Shown: one piece after another, positions 8,922 through 17,532 of the stretch | How the letters are laid out: each line of letters starts with the position of its first letter | How positions within the stretch are numbered: position 1 is the stretch's first letter | Assembly: GCF_023035675.1 (NCBI RefSeq) | Contig: NZ_CP073136.1 | Coordinates: forward strand, 558,001 to 622,000 | Reading direction: 5' to 3' | DNA length: 64,000 nucleotides | Origin: Borrelia hermsii DAH | GTDB lineage: Bacteria > Spirochaetota > Spirochaetia > Borreliales > Borreliaceae | The notes under the pieces: generated by a model | What the model was told of the DNA's origin: nothing | The model's database searches: none | The model's input: only the letters and a program-made list of their open reading frames with translations | Made by a program: the position numbers and the translations under genes

Positions 8922-11617
8922 GATTTTCCAGTCTCAATATTTATCCTTAAAGGAAGCTTTAAAGGATAAGCATTTTCCATCATTTCTTTGATTATTGTTT
9001 TTGCTTCTTCACATTCTTGCTTAGGTGATTCGATTAGTATCTCGTCGTGTACTTGTAAGAGTATTTTTGATTTGAGATTTTTACTTTTAAATTCATTATA
9101 TACTCTGACCATTGCGATTTTCATTATATCAGATGCGCTTCCTTGTATTGTACTATTTATTGCTATTCGTTCAGCTCCTGAGCGTTCCGAGTGATTTTGA
9201 CTATTAATTTCTTTTATATATCTTCTTCTTTTAAGAAGAGTTTCACTGTATCCATTTTTTCTGGCAAAATCTATTCGATTTTGTATAAAAATTTTTATTT
9301 TAGAATAAAGATTAAAGTATGAATCGATGAACTTTTGGGCTTCTTCTCTTTTAATAGATAATTCTTGTGAGAGCCCATGGGCTGACATGTTATAAATTAT
9401 TCCAAAATTAATTGATTTTGCTACCCTTCTCATGGAAGGCGTTACTTTGTCTGTGTCTACTTTAAAAAGTTGCGATGCTGTTTTGATGTGAATGTCTTCT
9501 TTATTTTTAAATGCTTCAATAAGTGCTCCGTCTTCTGAGAAGTGTGCTAGTATGACAAGTTCAATTTGTGAATAATCGGCAGAAATAAAAAGATTGCCTT
9601 CCTTGGGTTTGAATGCTTCTCTTATTTTGCGTCCTTTTTCATCTTTGATTGGAATATTTTGTAGGTTAGGTGCGGTGCTTAAAATGCGTCCCGTTGCTGC
9701 TTTTGCTTGTATAAAGTTTGTGTGTATTTTATTTGTTTTTGCGTTTATAAACTTTATTAAATTATCCGTATATGTGTTTTTTAACTTTGAGATTTTTCTA
9801 TATTGTATGATTTTTGGTATAGATTCATGTTGATCTTTTATTGCCTCTAGTACTTTAATACTTGTTGAATGTTTTTTGACATTTGGGGGTAGTACCAGCT
9901 TTAGTTCGTCAAATAATACCCTATACAGCTGTTTGCTTGAATTTAGATTAAATTTAATACCTATACTTTGTATTATTTCATTTTCAATTAATTTTAATTC
10001 TTTGGTAAGTTCTTGGCTATATTGTCTTAGATAATCTTTATCAAGGTAAATTCCATTTTCTTCCATTTCTGTAATAACATTGCTAAATGGCATTTCTACG
10101 TCTATCATTAGGCTTTCAAGATTATCTTCTTTGAGTTTTTTTGCGAAGATTTTAAATAATCTGAAAGTAATATCAGCATCCTCAGCAGCATAATTAGAGA
10201 CTGTCTCAAGTGGTATATCTTTCAAAGTACCATTTTGTGATACTATTTCTTGGTACTTGATATTTTTATGCATTAAATACTTTTCTGATAAAAAGTCAAG
10301 GGATACTTTTGTGTTTGGATCAATAACATATGCTGCTATCATTGTATCAAAATAGGGGGGTATTGCGTTAAATCCATGTCTTGTAAATATTTTGTAATCG
10401 AATTTGTAGTTTTGGCCAATTAATTTAGGTTTTGTTTTAAAAAATTCATTGAATTTTTGTGTTATGTATTCTCTTTCGATAGATTTTTTTTCTTTAGTTT
10501 CTATGGGAATATAGTAGCTTTCAAATTCTTTAAATGAAACCGAAATACCGAGTATTTGTGCTTCATAGACATTAGTAGAAGTTGTTTCTGTATCTATTGA
10601 TACATAGCTTGTTTTTTTTAGTTTTTCTATTAGTAAGTCAAGTTGTTCTTTTGTTAATATTGTTTCGTATTTAATATTTTCTTCTTGTATTGTTTTAAGA
10701 GTATTTAAATATGATGTTGTTTGTAAAGTCCCTTGTGTTTGATTTGTAACATGTCTTTTTTTTAATATAGCCTTATAAGATTTAATTAGGGTCGTTGCAG
10801 AGTATTCCTCAAATAGTGAAAGGACGTCTTCTTTCAAGTTTTCCAGTTTAAATTCTTCAAGTGCCGGCAATTCTAGATCTTCTACAAGACTGATAAGTTC
10901 ATAACTTAAAAAGGCATTTTTTATCTCTCTTAATAGGATTTCTTTGTATCTATTATTAATAGAATCTATATTTTCGTATATTCCTTTTAATGTTTGAAAT
11001 TCATTTAGTAGCTTGACGGCTCCTTTTCCTCCAATTCCTTTGATACCTGGTATATTATCTGATCTGTCTCCAACAATGGATAAATAATCTTTGATTTGGG
11101 ATGTGTTTACTCCAAATTTTTGCATAACATAATCATTATCCATTTTCACAAAGCTACTATTCTCTATTTTAAGTATTTTGGTTTGATCTGACATTAATTG
11201 CAATAAATCTTTGTCTGGGGAAATGATATAAGTTAAGTAATTGTTGCGTTCTGCTTTTTTTGCAAAGCTGGCTATAAGATCATCAGCTTCGTATCCTTGT
11301 CTTTCAAAGAATGGAATGTTTGCTTTTAGTAGACCTTCTTTTATCCAATGGATTTGTGGGATCAAATTATCTGGAGGAGCATCTCTTGTTGCTTTGTAAC
11401 TTGGATATTTTTGTTGCCTAAATGTTTGTGTCTCGGAATCAAAGGCTACAATTAAATTTTCTGGATTTTTTTCTTTTATTATAAAAAAAAGAGTTTTGAA
11501 AAATCCAATAAATGCATTAACGTTTTCCCCTTTACTATTTGTTAAAGGGTTGTTTTTCATTGCATGATAATTTCTAAATATTATATTTAAAGCGTCGATT
11601 AGGTAAATTTCTTTCAT
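8900..11617 (-). CDS. polA: DNA polymerase I
   Basis: Replication and repair polymerase that removes RNA primers and fills gaps. The 905 residues hold the N-terminal 5'-3' flap nuclease (LIDALNIIFRNYHAM; EADDLIASFAKKA; SIVGDRSDNIPGIKGIGGK), a 3'-5' exonuclease domain with its acidic residues visible (SIDTETTS, GQNYKFDYKIF, YAAEDADITF), and the polymerase domain (DYSQIELVILAHFSED; RRVAKSINFGIIYNMS; QVHDEILIE). All three activities therefore look intact. The start ATG overlaps the upstream gene by 4 bp (ATGA), and coaE overlaps its end. Operon order with flagellar/chemotaxis genes upstream is unusual. Confidence 0.97.
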   Translation of the reverse strand: MKEIYLIDALNIIFRNYHAMKNNPLTNSKGENVNAFIGFFKTLFFIIKEKNPENLIVAFDSETQTFRQQKYPSYKATRDAPPDNLIPQIHWIKEGLLKANIPFFERQGYEADDLIASFAKKAERNNYLTYIISPDKDLLQLMSDQTKILKIENSSFVKMDNDYVMQKFGVNTSQIKDYLSIVGDRSDNIPGIKGIGGKGAVKLLNEFQTLKGIYENIDSINNRYKEILLREIKNAFLSYELISLVEDLELPALEEFKLENLKEDVLSLFEEYSATTLIKSYKAILKKRHVTNQTQGTLQTTSYLNTLKTIQEENIKYETILTKEQLDLLIEKLKKTSYVSIDTETTSTNVYEAQILGISVSFKEFESYYIPIETKEKKSIEREYITQKFNEFFKTKPKLIGQNYKFDYKIFTRHGFNAIPPYFDTMIAAYVIDPNTKVSLDFLSEKYLMHKNIKYQEIVSQNGTLKDIPLETVSNYAAEDADITFRLFKIFAKKLKEDNLESLMIDVEMPFSNVITEMEENGIYLDKDYLRQYSQELTKELKLIENEIIQSIGIKFNLNSSKQLYRVLFDELKLVLPPNVKKHSTSIKVLEAIKDQHESIPKIIQYRKISKLKNTYTDNLIKFINAKTNKIHTNFIQAKAATGRILSTAPNLQNIPIKDEKGRKIREAFKPKEGNLFISADYSQIELVILAHFSEDGALIEAFKNKEDIHIKTASQLFKVDTDKVTPSMRRVAKSINFGIIYNMSAHGLSQELSIKREEAQKFIDSYFNLYSKIKIFIQNRIDFARKNGYSETLLKRRRYIKEINSQNHSERSGAERIAINSTIQGSASDIMKIAMVRVYNEFKSKNLKSKILLQVHDEILIESPKQECEEAKTIIKEMMENAYPLKLPLRINIETGKSWGEIHR

Positions 11618-12012
11618 ATCTTGACATCTACTATAATTGGATTATTGTAGTTAAAGAGACTTTTAGAAAATTGAGTTTTTGGTATTGTTGTTTTTTGAAC
11701 AAATAGCTCTTTTAAGGTTTTGCATGTATTTTGGTATTGAATGCATATTTTTTCTTTTAATAAGCAAGTGTCCTCAATTGATTTTCTAACGTCTTCTTGT
11801 ATTTGCTCTTGTCCCTTTAGCCATGAATTTATGCTTACATAATAATTCTTAATTGAATTTAAAATTAAATCCTTTGCAGGATTTGTAATATTTAATGTGT
11901 CTAGAATTCCTTTATTGATTTCTTCGTTTTCAAATTCTAGGATGGCTTTTAGTTTTTTTAGTTCAAGTATTAGATCTTTTAAATATATTTTTAGTATTCT
12001 ATTAGCTGACAA
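11614..12012 (-). CDS. Helical protein, FlgN-like flagellar chaperone candidate
   Basis: A 132-residue, mostly helical protein with Leu/Ile heptads (about residues 8-110) and a polar C-terminal tail containing NYNNPIIVDVKI. Size, helicity and position directly after fliS suggest a FlgN/FliT-type export chaperone, but sequence identity to those families is not evident by eye. TTG start at 12012 inside the end of fliS (11-bp overlap), preceded by AGGGAT. Its stop overlaps the polA start, so fliS, this gene and polA are coupled. An unrelated helical protein is also possible. Confidence 0.6.
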   Translation of the reverse strand: MSANRILKIYLKDLILELKKLKAILEFENEEINKGILDTLNITNPAKDLILNSIKNYYVSINSWLKGQEQIQEDVRKSIEDTCLLKEKICIQYQNTCKTLKELFVQKTTIPKTQFSKSLFNYNNPIIVDVKI

Positions 12013-12421
12013 TGTTGATCCCTAATTTTTTGTTAGTAATATTATTATCTTTTTTAAGTAATGTTTTCCAAGCTGTGTGCAGATTTTTAAGGTGCTTTAA
12101 GACTTCTTGAATATTGTCCCTATTCTTTTCCAATGTAACACTTTCTAATGTTTTGCTCAAAAAGGAATATATTGAGAATAAGTTATTTGAAATTTCCCCA
12201 CCATCTTCAAAATTTAATGTAGACATTAATTCAATGATGATATCTTGTGCATGGTAAACTTTTTCATCGGCCTTTGCTGTACTGTTTGGATCCTCGCTTT
12301 TATAAAATTCTTTGGCAATTTCTAGATCTTGTATTGCTTTCTCATAAAGCATTACTAATATTGATATAGGACTTGATGTGTTGATTTGTGTTTTTTTATA
12401 GATTTCTTCTTTTGTTATCAA
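12002..12421 (-). CDS. fliS: Flagellar export chaperone FliS
   Basis: Cytoplasmic chaperone that binds the flagellin C-terminus and prevents early polymerisation. The 139 residues match the FliS pattern: an N-terminal segment leading to SPISILVMLYEKAIQDLEIA, the middle EKVYHAQDIIIELMSTLNFEDGG..NLFSIYSFL core, and a final amphipathic helix containing LKNLHTAWKTLLKK. TTG start at 12421 with GGAG upstream, 10 bp after the cheY1 stop. Overlap with the next gene and proximity to cheY1 mark a motility operon that continues into polA. Confidence 0.88.
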   Translation of the reverse strand: MITKEEIYKKTQINTSSPISILVMLYEKAIQDLEIAKEFYKSEDPNSTAKADEKVYHAQDIIIELMSTLNFEDGGEISNNLFSIYSFLSKTLESVTLEKNRDNIQEVLKHLKNLHTAWKTLLKKDNNITNKKLGINIVS

Positions 12422-12431
12422 GGATTTTCTC

Positions 12432-12812
12432 CTAGTATAATTTTTTTATCTGTCCTGCTATTTGATCTTCTCCGAAAGGTTTTGTAATATACCCTTTTGC
12501 TCCAAGTTCTAAAGCTTTTGCAATGAGTTCTTGCTTTCCGAGAGCTGTAACCATCAATACATTTATTTTGCGGGCAAGGCTCTTGTTAATTTCATTTATT
12601 TTCTCAAGGGTCGTAATGCCATCCATGCCCATCATTGTTATATCAAGGGTTATCAGGTGAATTTCTTCCTGTTTCTCAAATTCTTTAATAGCTTGTATTC
12701 CATCTTCTGCTTCAAAAAATTCGCTAAAGCCTAATTTTTTCAATATCTTAATTAAGTTTTTTCGCATAAAAATAGAATCATCAACTACCAAGGCCTTTCT
12801 ATTCTCTTCCAA
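12432..12812 (-). CDS. cheY1: CheY-type response regulator (first of two in window)
   Basis: Single-domain receiver of 126 residues that carries the phosphorylation signal from CheA to the flagellar switch. All active-site residues are present: the acidic pair in VVDDS, the phospho-acceptor Asp in TLDITMMGMDG, the Thr in VTALGK, and the Lys in TKPFGE. It heads the minus-strand fliS-polA operon and is divergent from ligA. It differs clearly in sequence from the CheY at 35456, so it probably serves a different CheA. Confidence 0.9.
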   Translation of the reverse strand: MEENRKALVVDDSIFMRKNLIKILKKLGFSEFFEAEDGIQAIKEFEKQEEIHLITLDITMMGMDGITTLEKINEINKSLARKINVLMVTALGKQELIAKALELGAKGYITKPFGEDQIAGQIKKLY

Positions 12813-13028
12813 ACCTCACTCCTTACTTAATTTTAACATAATAACATATTAAAAATCATTTAATACAAATAAAGATATTATGTATGATTATCTATATTGT
12901 ATTTTACTTTAGATTTTAAGATGAATGAGTTTATTACTCAAGAACTTATCCCTGAAAATTTATATTTTTATTTTCATTATTTTGTTAAAATGTAACTTGA
13001 GCTTTCAATTAAGTTCGATGTCAAATTT

Positions 13029-15038
13029 ATGATCGAAGATGTAGAAGATGAAATTTTACGTTTGAAAAATATCATTAAAAGATGGAACAGAGAGTATTAT
13101 GTCGATTCTTCACCCAGTGTGGGTGATTTGACTTATGACAAAGCTCTTTTGCGACTTCAGGATTTGGAAAGTAAATATCCTGAATATAAAACCTTGGATT
13201 CCCCCACTTTTAGGTTTGGTAGCGATCTTTTAAATGATTTTGAAGAAGTTAAACATTCTTTCCCTATATTAAGTTTGGATAAAACTTATGATATTAAGGG
13301 ATTATCATTGTGGATTGAGAAGATGGTGCTAGAGAGTGCTATCTCAGGATTGCATACTGGTATTTCAGTTGAACCTAAAATTGATGGGTGTTCAATTGTT
13401 CTCCATTATAAAGATGGGATACTTGAGAAAGCTTTGACTAGGGGAGATGGAAGGGTTGGTAATGATGTTACTGAAAATGTTAAAACAATTAGAAATGTTC
13501 CTTTGCGTATTGATGAAAAGATTGAATTAGTGTTGCGGGGTGAGATTTATATTACTAAGGAAAATTTTTTGAAAATAAATCGCACATTAAAAAATCCTTA
13601 TGTTAATGCTAGAAATTTAGCCTCAGGTATATTGAGAAGAATAAGTAGTAAAGAAGTTGCTAATTTTCCTTTAGATATTTTTGTTTATGATATTTTATAT
13701 TCTAGTTTGAAACTGAATACTAGTCATGATGCTTTTGACAAACTTAAGCAATTTGGATTTAAAGTTAATCCTTTTTGTGAATTTTTTGGTGGCAAAAACT
13801 TAGAAGCAGGTATTATTGCTCATGTTAAAAAGATAGAGGCCTTAAGAGATTCTTTTGAATATGAAATTGATGGTGTTGTGCTGAAGATTGACAGCTTTAT
13901 TTTAAGGAAAATTTTGGGATCTACTTCTCATCATCCAAAGTGGTCAATAGCTTATAAGTTTGAATCTTGCACAGGTATGAGCAAAGTGGTAGACATAGTT
14001 GTTCAGGTTGGCCGCAGCGGGAAGATTACCCCTGTTGCACATGTAGAAAAAGTGCTTGTTGCTGGGGCTTCTATTACTAATGCAAGTCTGCATAATCAAG
14101 ATTATATAGATTTTGTTGGTTTAAATGTTGGAGATATTGTTGTGATTTCAAGACGTGGGGATGTGATTCCTGCTGTTGACTTGGTGATAGAAAAGCTTGC
14201 GGTTGGTAGTTTTAAAATTCCTAGTAATTGTCCTTCGTGTAAAATGACTTTAATAAAAGAGGGTGCACATCTTTTTTGTGTAAATAGACATTGTTCTTGT
14301 CGAATAATTGAACAGGTAAAATATTTTTGTAGTAAGAAATGCATGAATATTGTAGGACTTTCGGAGAAAACAATAGAGTTCCTTTTTGAAAAGAAGTTTA
14401 TATCTTCAGAAGTCGAGCTTTATACTTTTAATTGTGATAGGCTTATTAATCTAAAGGGTTTTAATCTTAAGAGAATAAATAACTTAAAGCGTTCAATTGA
14501 AGACAGTAAAAGTAGGCCGTTTAGAAAGTTGCTTCTTGGTATGGGAATTAAAGACCTTGGAGAGAATACAATATTAGTGCTAATTAATAACAATTTAAAC
14601 TCGTTTGATACAATTAGTACTCTTTGCAAAAATAAAGAGGCTGCTCTTGCCAAACTTTTAAAGATTAAGGGAATAGGGGAGAGGATAGCTTTAAATATTA
14701 TTGAAGCATTTAATGATAAGACTATTCTTGATAAGTTTAATTTTTTTAAAGAATTAGGGTTGAAAATGGAGGAAGATAATACTAATGATGCTGTGTATGA
14801 TTCCTTTTTATTTGGTAAAAAATTTTGCATTACAGGTTCTTTTAAAGGGTATTCTAGGGATGTACTTATTGAAAAGCTTACTAAGAAAGGTGCTGTTTTC
14901 AGCCGTTCAGTTACTAAGTGTTTAGATTTTTTACTTGTTGGAGAAAAGTTTGGATTAAAAGTGCAAAAAGCCAATAATTTGGGTATTAAGACCTTCAGTC
15001 TTTTTGATATTAAGGATTTTGTGGATTTAGATGATTAA
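13029..15038 (+). CDS. ligA: NAD-dependent DNA ligase
   Basis: Seals nicks in DNA using NAD+, essential for joining Okazaki fragments. The 669 residues show Ia/adenylation domains with the active-site Lys in EPKIDGCS (about residue 117) and TRGDGRVGNDVT, the OB fold (VGRSGKITPVAHVEKV), a four-Cys zinc finger (CPSC...CVNRHC), helix-hairpin-helix repeats (IKGIGERIALNIIEAF) and a C-terminal BRCT domain from about residue 590 (FCITGSFKGYSRD). The length is typical. An extended -10-like TGTTAAAAT lies at 12983-12991. It converges on the coiled-coil gene with only 2 bp between stop codons. Confidence 0.97.
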   Translation: MIEDVEDEILRLKNIIKRWNREYYVDSSPSVGDLTYDKALLRLQDLESKYPEYKTLDSPTFRFGSDLLNDFEEVKHSFPILSLDKTYDIKGLSLWIEKMVLESAISGLHTGISVEPKIDGCSIVLHYKDGILEKALTRGDGRVGNDVTENVKTIRNVPLRIDEKIELVLRGEIYITKENFLKINRTLKNPYVNARNLASGILRRISSKEVANFPLDIFVYDILYSSLKLNTSHDAFDKLKQFGFKVNPFCEFFGGKNLEAGIIAHVKKIEALRDSFEYEIDGVVLKIDSFILRKILGSTSHHPKWSIAYKFESCTGMSKVVDIVVQVGRSGKITPVAHVEKVLVAGASITNASLHNQDYIDFVGLNVGDIVVISRRGDVIPAVDLVIEKLAVGSFKIPSNCPSCKMTLIKEGAHLFCVNRHCSCRIIEQVKYFCSKKCMNIVGLSEKTIEFLFEKKFISSEVELYTFNCDRLINLKGFNLKRINNLKRSIEDSKSRPFRKLLLGMGIKDLGENTILVLINNNLNSFDTISTLCKNKEAALAKLLKIKGIGERIALNIIEAFNDKTILDKFNFFKELGLKMEEDNTNDAVYDSFLFGKKFCITGSFKGYSRDVLIEKLTKKGAVFSRSVTKCLDFLLVGEKFGLKVQKANNLGIKTFSLFDIKDFVDLDD

Positions 15039-15040
15039 AT

Positions 15041-17296
15041 TTATTTTATTATTCTTATGTTTTTAAATTCTGATGCTAGATTTTTATATAGAGTAATTAT
15101 TTCATTTGTATGCTCTACTTTTATTAGGTTTCTGAAAAATTTTTCTTTATGTTTTAATGATGGGTTGATGAAATGGGTTTTAACATTATATTTTGGGATT
15201 AGTCTGTAAATTTCTTTTGCTCTATATAAGTTTTTTGTTGGTTCTACTTCAATGTAATATCCGTTAGATTTTTTAAAATCAAATTCACTACTTTGATCTT
15301 TAAAATTATAGTTATTTAAATGTGTATCTGGATATATTTGGAATTCAGCAGTTTTTATCACGACATTTTTATGTGTTGTTTTTTCATTGTTAGGATAAAA
15401 TTCATTTTTTTTGTATTGTGATTTTTTATTTTCGCGAGTTAAGAGATCTTTGTTTTTATGTTTTGCAAATTCTTCTTTAAGTGTTAGGATAGTATTTTCA
15501 TTGTCCGTTAATTTTTTATCCAATGTATTTATTTTGTCTTGCTTTTGTTGAATTATATCTTTGTTTTCTTTGTATAATTCTTCATTTTTATCAATTTTGT
15601 CTTTTAGTATATTTATTACTTTCTCTATTGAAGATAAATTGTTTTCGATATTTTTTAAGCTAGTGCCATGATTGTTTTTTAAATCTATTAATTCTTTTTG
15701 AAATGCTAGTAAGGTATCTTCATTGTTATTGATTTTATCGTCAAGGTCACTTAGTCGTTGAATATTATTGTTAAGAGTCTCTTTGTTGTTATTGATTTTA
15801 TCGTCAAGGTCACTTAGTCGTTGAATATTATTGTTAAGAGTCTCTTTGTTGTTATTGATTTTATCGTCAAGGTCACTTAGTCGTTGAATATTATTGTTAA
15901 GAGTCTCTTTGTTGTTATTGATTTTATCGTCAAGGTCACTTAGTCGTTGAATATTATTGTTAAGAGTCTCTTTGTTGTTATTGATTTTATCGTCAAGGTC
16001 ACTTAGTCGTTGAATATTATTGTTAAGAGTCTCTTTGTTGTTATTGATTTTATCGTCAAGGTTACTTAGTCGTTGAATATTATTGTTAAGAGTCTCTTTG
16101 TTGTTATTGATTTTATCGTCAAGGTCACTTAGTCGTTGAATATTATTGTTAAGAGTCTCTTTGTTGTTATTGATTTTATCGTCAAGTTCACTTAATTTGT
16201 GAGTGTTCTTAAGAAGAGCATCTTTAAGAGTCTCTTTATTGTTATTGATTTTATTATCAAGTTCACTTAATTTGTGAGTGTTCTTATGAAGAGCATCTTT
16301 AAGAGTCTCTTTGTTGTTATTGATTTTATTATCGAGTTCACTTAATTTGTGAGTGTTCTTATGAAGAGCATCTTTAAGAGTCTCTTTGTTGTTGTTGATT
16401 TTATTGTTAAGCTCATTTAGTCTGTGGATATTGTTGTTAAGAGCATCTTTATTGTTATTAATTTTATCGTTAAGCTCATTTAGTCTGTGGATATTGTTGT
16501 TAAGAGCATCTTTGTTATTATTAATTTTATCGTTAAGTTCATTTAGTGCTTGGGTTTCTGAATTAAAATATTCTTGTTCTTGAGCATACATATCGTATCT
16601 GTTCTCTTCAGATGGATAGTTATATTCTTCATTTGATATATATTCGTTTTGATTCTCTTCATATTCTTGAGCTTTGTTGTAAGTATTGTTTGTTGATTGA
16701 AGAGCATGATTAAGTAAGTTTTCTTTTTCGTTAATTAATTTTTTTATTTTTTTAATTTCTTCTTTTAAATTTTTTGTTAGAATTTCGTATTCTTCGTTCT
16801 TTTTTTCAATTGATTTTATGTTTTTTTGCCTTAAAAGATTTTCTAGATTTTCTATTTTTTTCTCATAGTTTTCAATTCTAAGTTTTAAGTTATCTATATT
16901 TTCTATAAACCAATCATTTATATTGTCTTGTTCTGAGTAAAAATCATTTGTGTTTAAATTTTGTTGGTATTGTAACTCTTCGTTTGTTAAGATACTATTT
17001 ATTGCTTGTCTGTTGTCTGATATTTGAATTTGTTCTGAATCTTTAAATTTAAGTTTATTTGATTTTTTATTTGATGCATTTGATTTGTTGTCTTTTAAAA
17101 TTTTGTTTTTCTTATGGTAAATCATCCCTTCTTCATTGTTGAAATCTTCGTTTAAATCTTCTTTGGGGATATAAATTTTTGAGTGATTTATTATATAGTC
17201 ACTTGCATTTTTTTTGGGCTCTCCAAAAAGTAATGTGCACGAAAATAGCATAAGAATTCTAGAGAGTATTGGAAGTATCTTTTTGCCTTTACCCAT
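15041..17296 (-). CDS. Exported repeat-rich coiled-coil protein with possible SPOR-like C-terminus
   Basis: A protein of about 751 residues. The N-terminus (MGKGKKILPILSRILMLFSC...) is a signal peptide or membrane anchor; LFSC could be a lipobox. I prefer ATG at 17296 because AGGGTG lies just upstream, whereas the ATG at 17323 has no ribosome site. Residues about 150-200 form a Lys/Glu coiled coil. Thirteen KINNN-centred units follow: three early ones, three of 25 residues and seven near-identical ones of 21 residues ending IQRLS. The final 75 residues (from GYYIEVEPTK to FKNIRIIK) resemble the SPOR fold of the protein at 7620, which suggests peptidoglycan binding; this is tentative. It is divergent from the next operon. 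The repeat number probably varies between strains. Confidence 0.8.
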   Translation of the reverse strand: MGKGKKILPILSRILMLFSCTLLFGEPKKNASDYIINHSKIYIPKEDLNEDFNNEEGMIYHKKNKILKDNKSNASNKKSNKLKFKDSEQIQISDNRQAINSILTNEELQYQQNLNTNDFYSEQDNINDWFIENIDNLKLRIENYEKKIENLENLLRQKNIKSIEKKNEEYEILTKNLKEEIKKIKKLINEKENLLNHALQSTNNTYNKAQEYEENQNEYISNEEYNYPSEENRYDMYAQEQEYFNSETQALNELNDKINNNKDALNNNIHRLNELNDKINNNKDALNNNIHRLNELNNKINNNKETLKDALHKNTHKLSELDNKINNNKETLKDALHKNTHKLSELDNKINNNKETLKDALLKNTHKLSELDDKINNNKETLNNNIQRLSDLDDKINNNKETLNNNIQRLSNLDDKINNNKETLNNNIQRLSDLDDKINNNKETLNNNIQRLSDLDDKINNNKETLNNNIQRLSDLDDKINNNKETLNNNIQRLSDLDDKINNNKETLNNNIQRLSDLDDKINNNEDTLLAFQKELIDLKNNHGTSLKNIENNLSSIEKVINILKDKIDKNEELYKENKDIIQQKQDKINTLDKKLTDNENTILTLKEEFAKHKNKDLLTRENKKSQYKKNEFYPNNEKTTHKNVVIKTAEFQIYPDTHLNNYNFKDQSSEFDFKKSNGYYIEVEPTKNLYRAKEIYRLIPKYNVKTHFINPSLKHKEKFFRNLIKVEHTNEIITLYKNLASEFKNIRIIK
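15716..16548 (-). repeat. In-frame tandem repeat array (63-bp and 75-bp units)
   Basis: Seven units of 63 bp at about 15716-16170 are almost identical; one carries a single change (GGTTACTTAG instead of GGTCACTTAG, near 16056). They are followed by three 75-bp units (about 16170-16400) and more diverged 63-bp units to about 16548. Both unit lengths are multiples of three, so copy-number change keeps the frame. The near-identity points to recent duplication or gene-conversion homogenisation. Confidence 0.9.
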
Positions 17297-17532
17297 AAAC
17301 ACCCTATTGATATTATTTGACATTCATTCTAAATTTAATGTTACCATAGTTTTTAAAATTTATCAAAAGAAAATATGTAACAGTGTAAAAATGATTTCAG
17401 CGTTGAGATCCATATTTTAATTATTGCATCATGTTTTGATTTGCAATAGTAATTTTGTTGGTATTATGACATAATTATAGAAATAGAAGGTAAATTATAA
17501 ATTTTTGACTTCTTATTTTACTTAAGTTGTTT

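Noticed and set aside
15716..16548. Regular 63-bp repeats considered as a CRISPR array
   Set aside because: The units are contiguous and almost fully identical, with no unique spacers, and are translated in frame within a coiled-coil gene.
16386..16583. Open frame on the plus strand rich in Leu/Ser inside the repeat protein
   Set aside because: It is the antisense shadow of the tandem repeats, with no ribosome site and purely repeat-driven composition.
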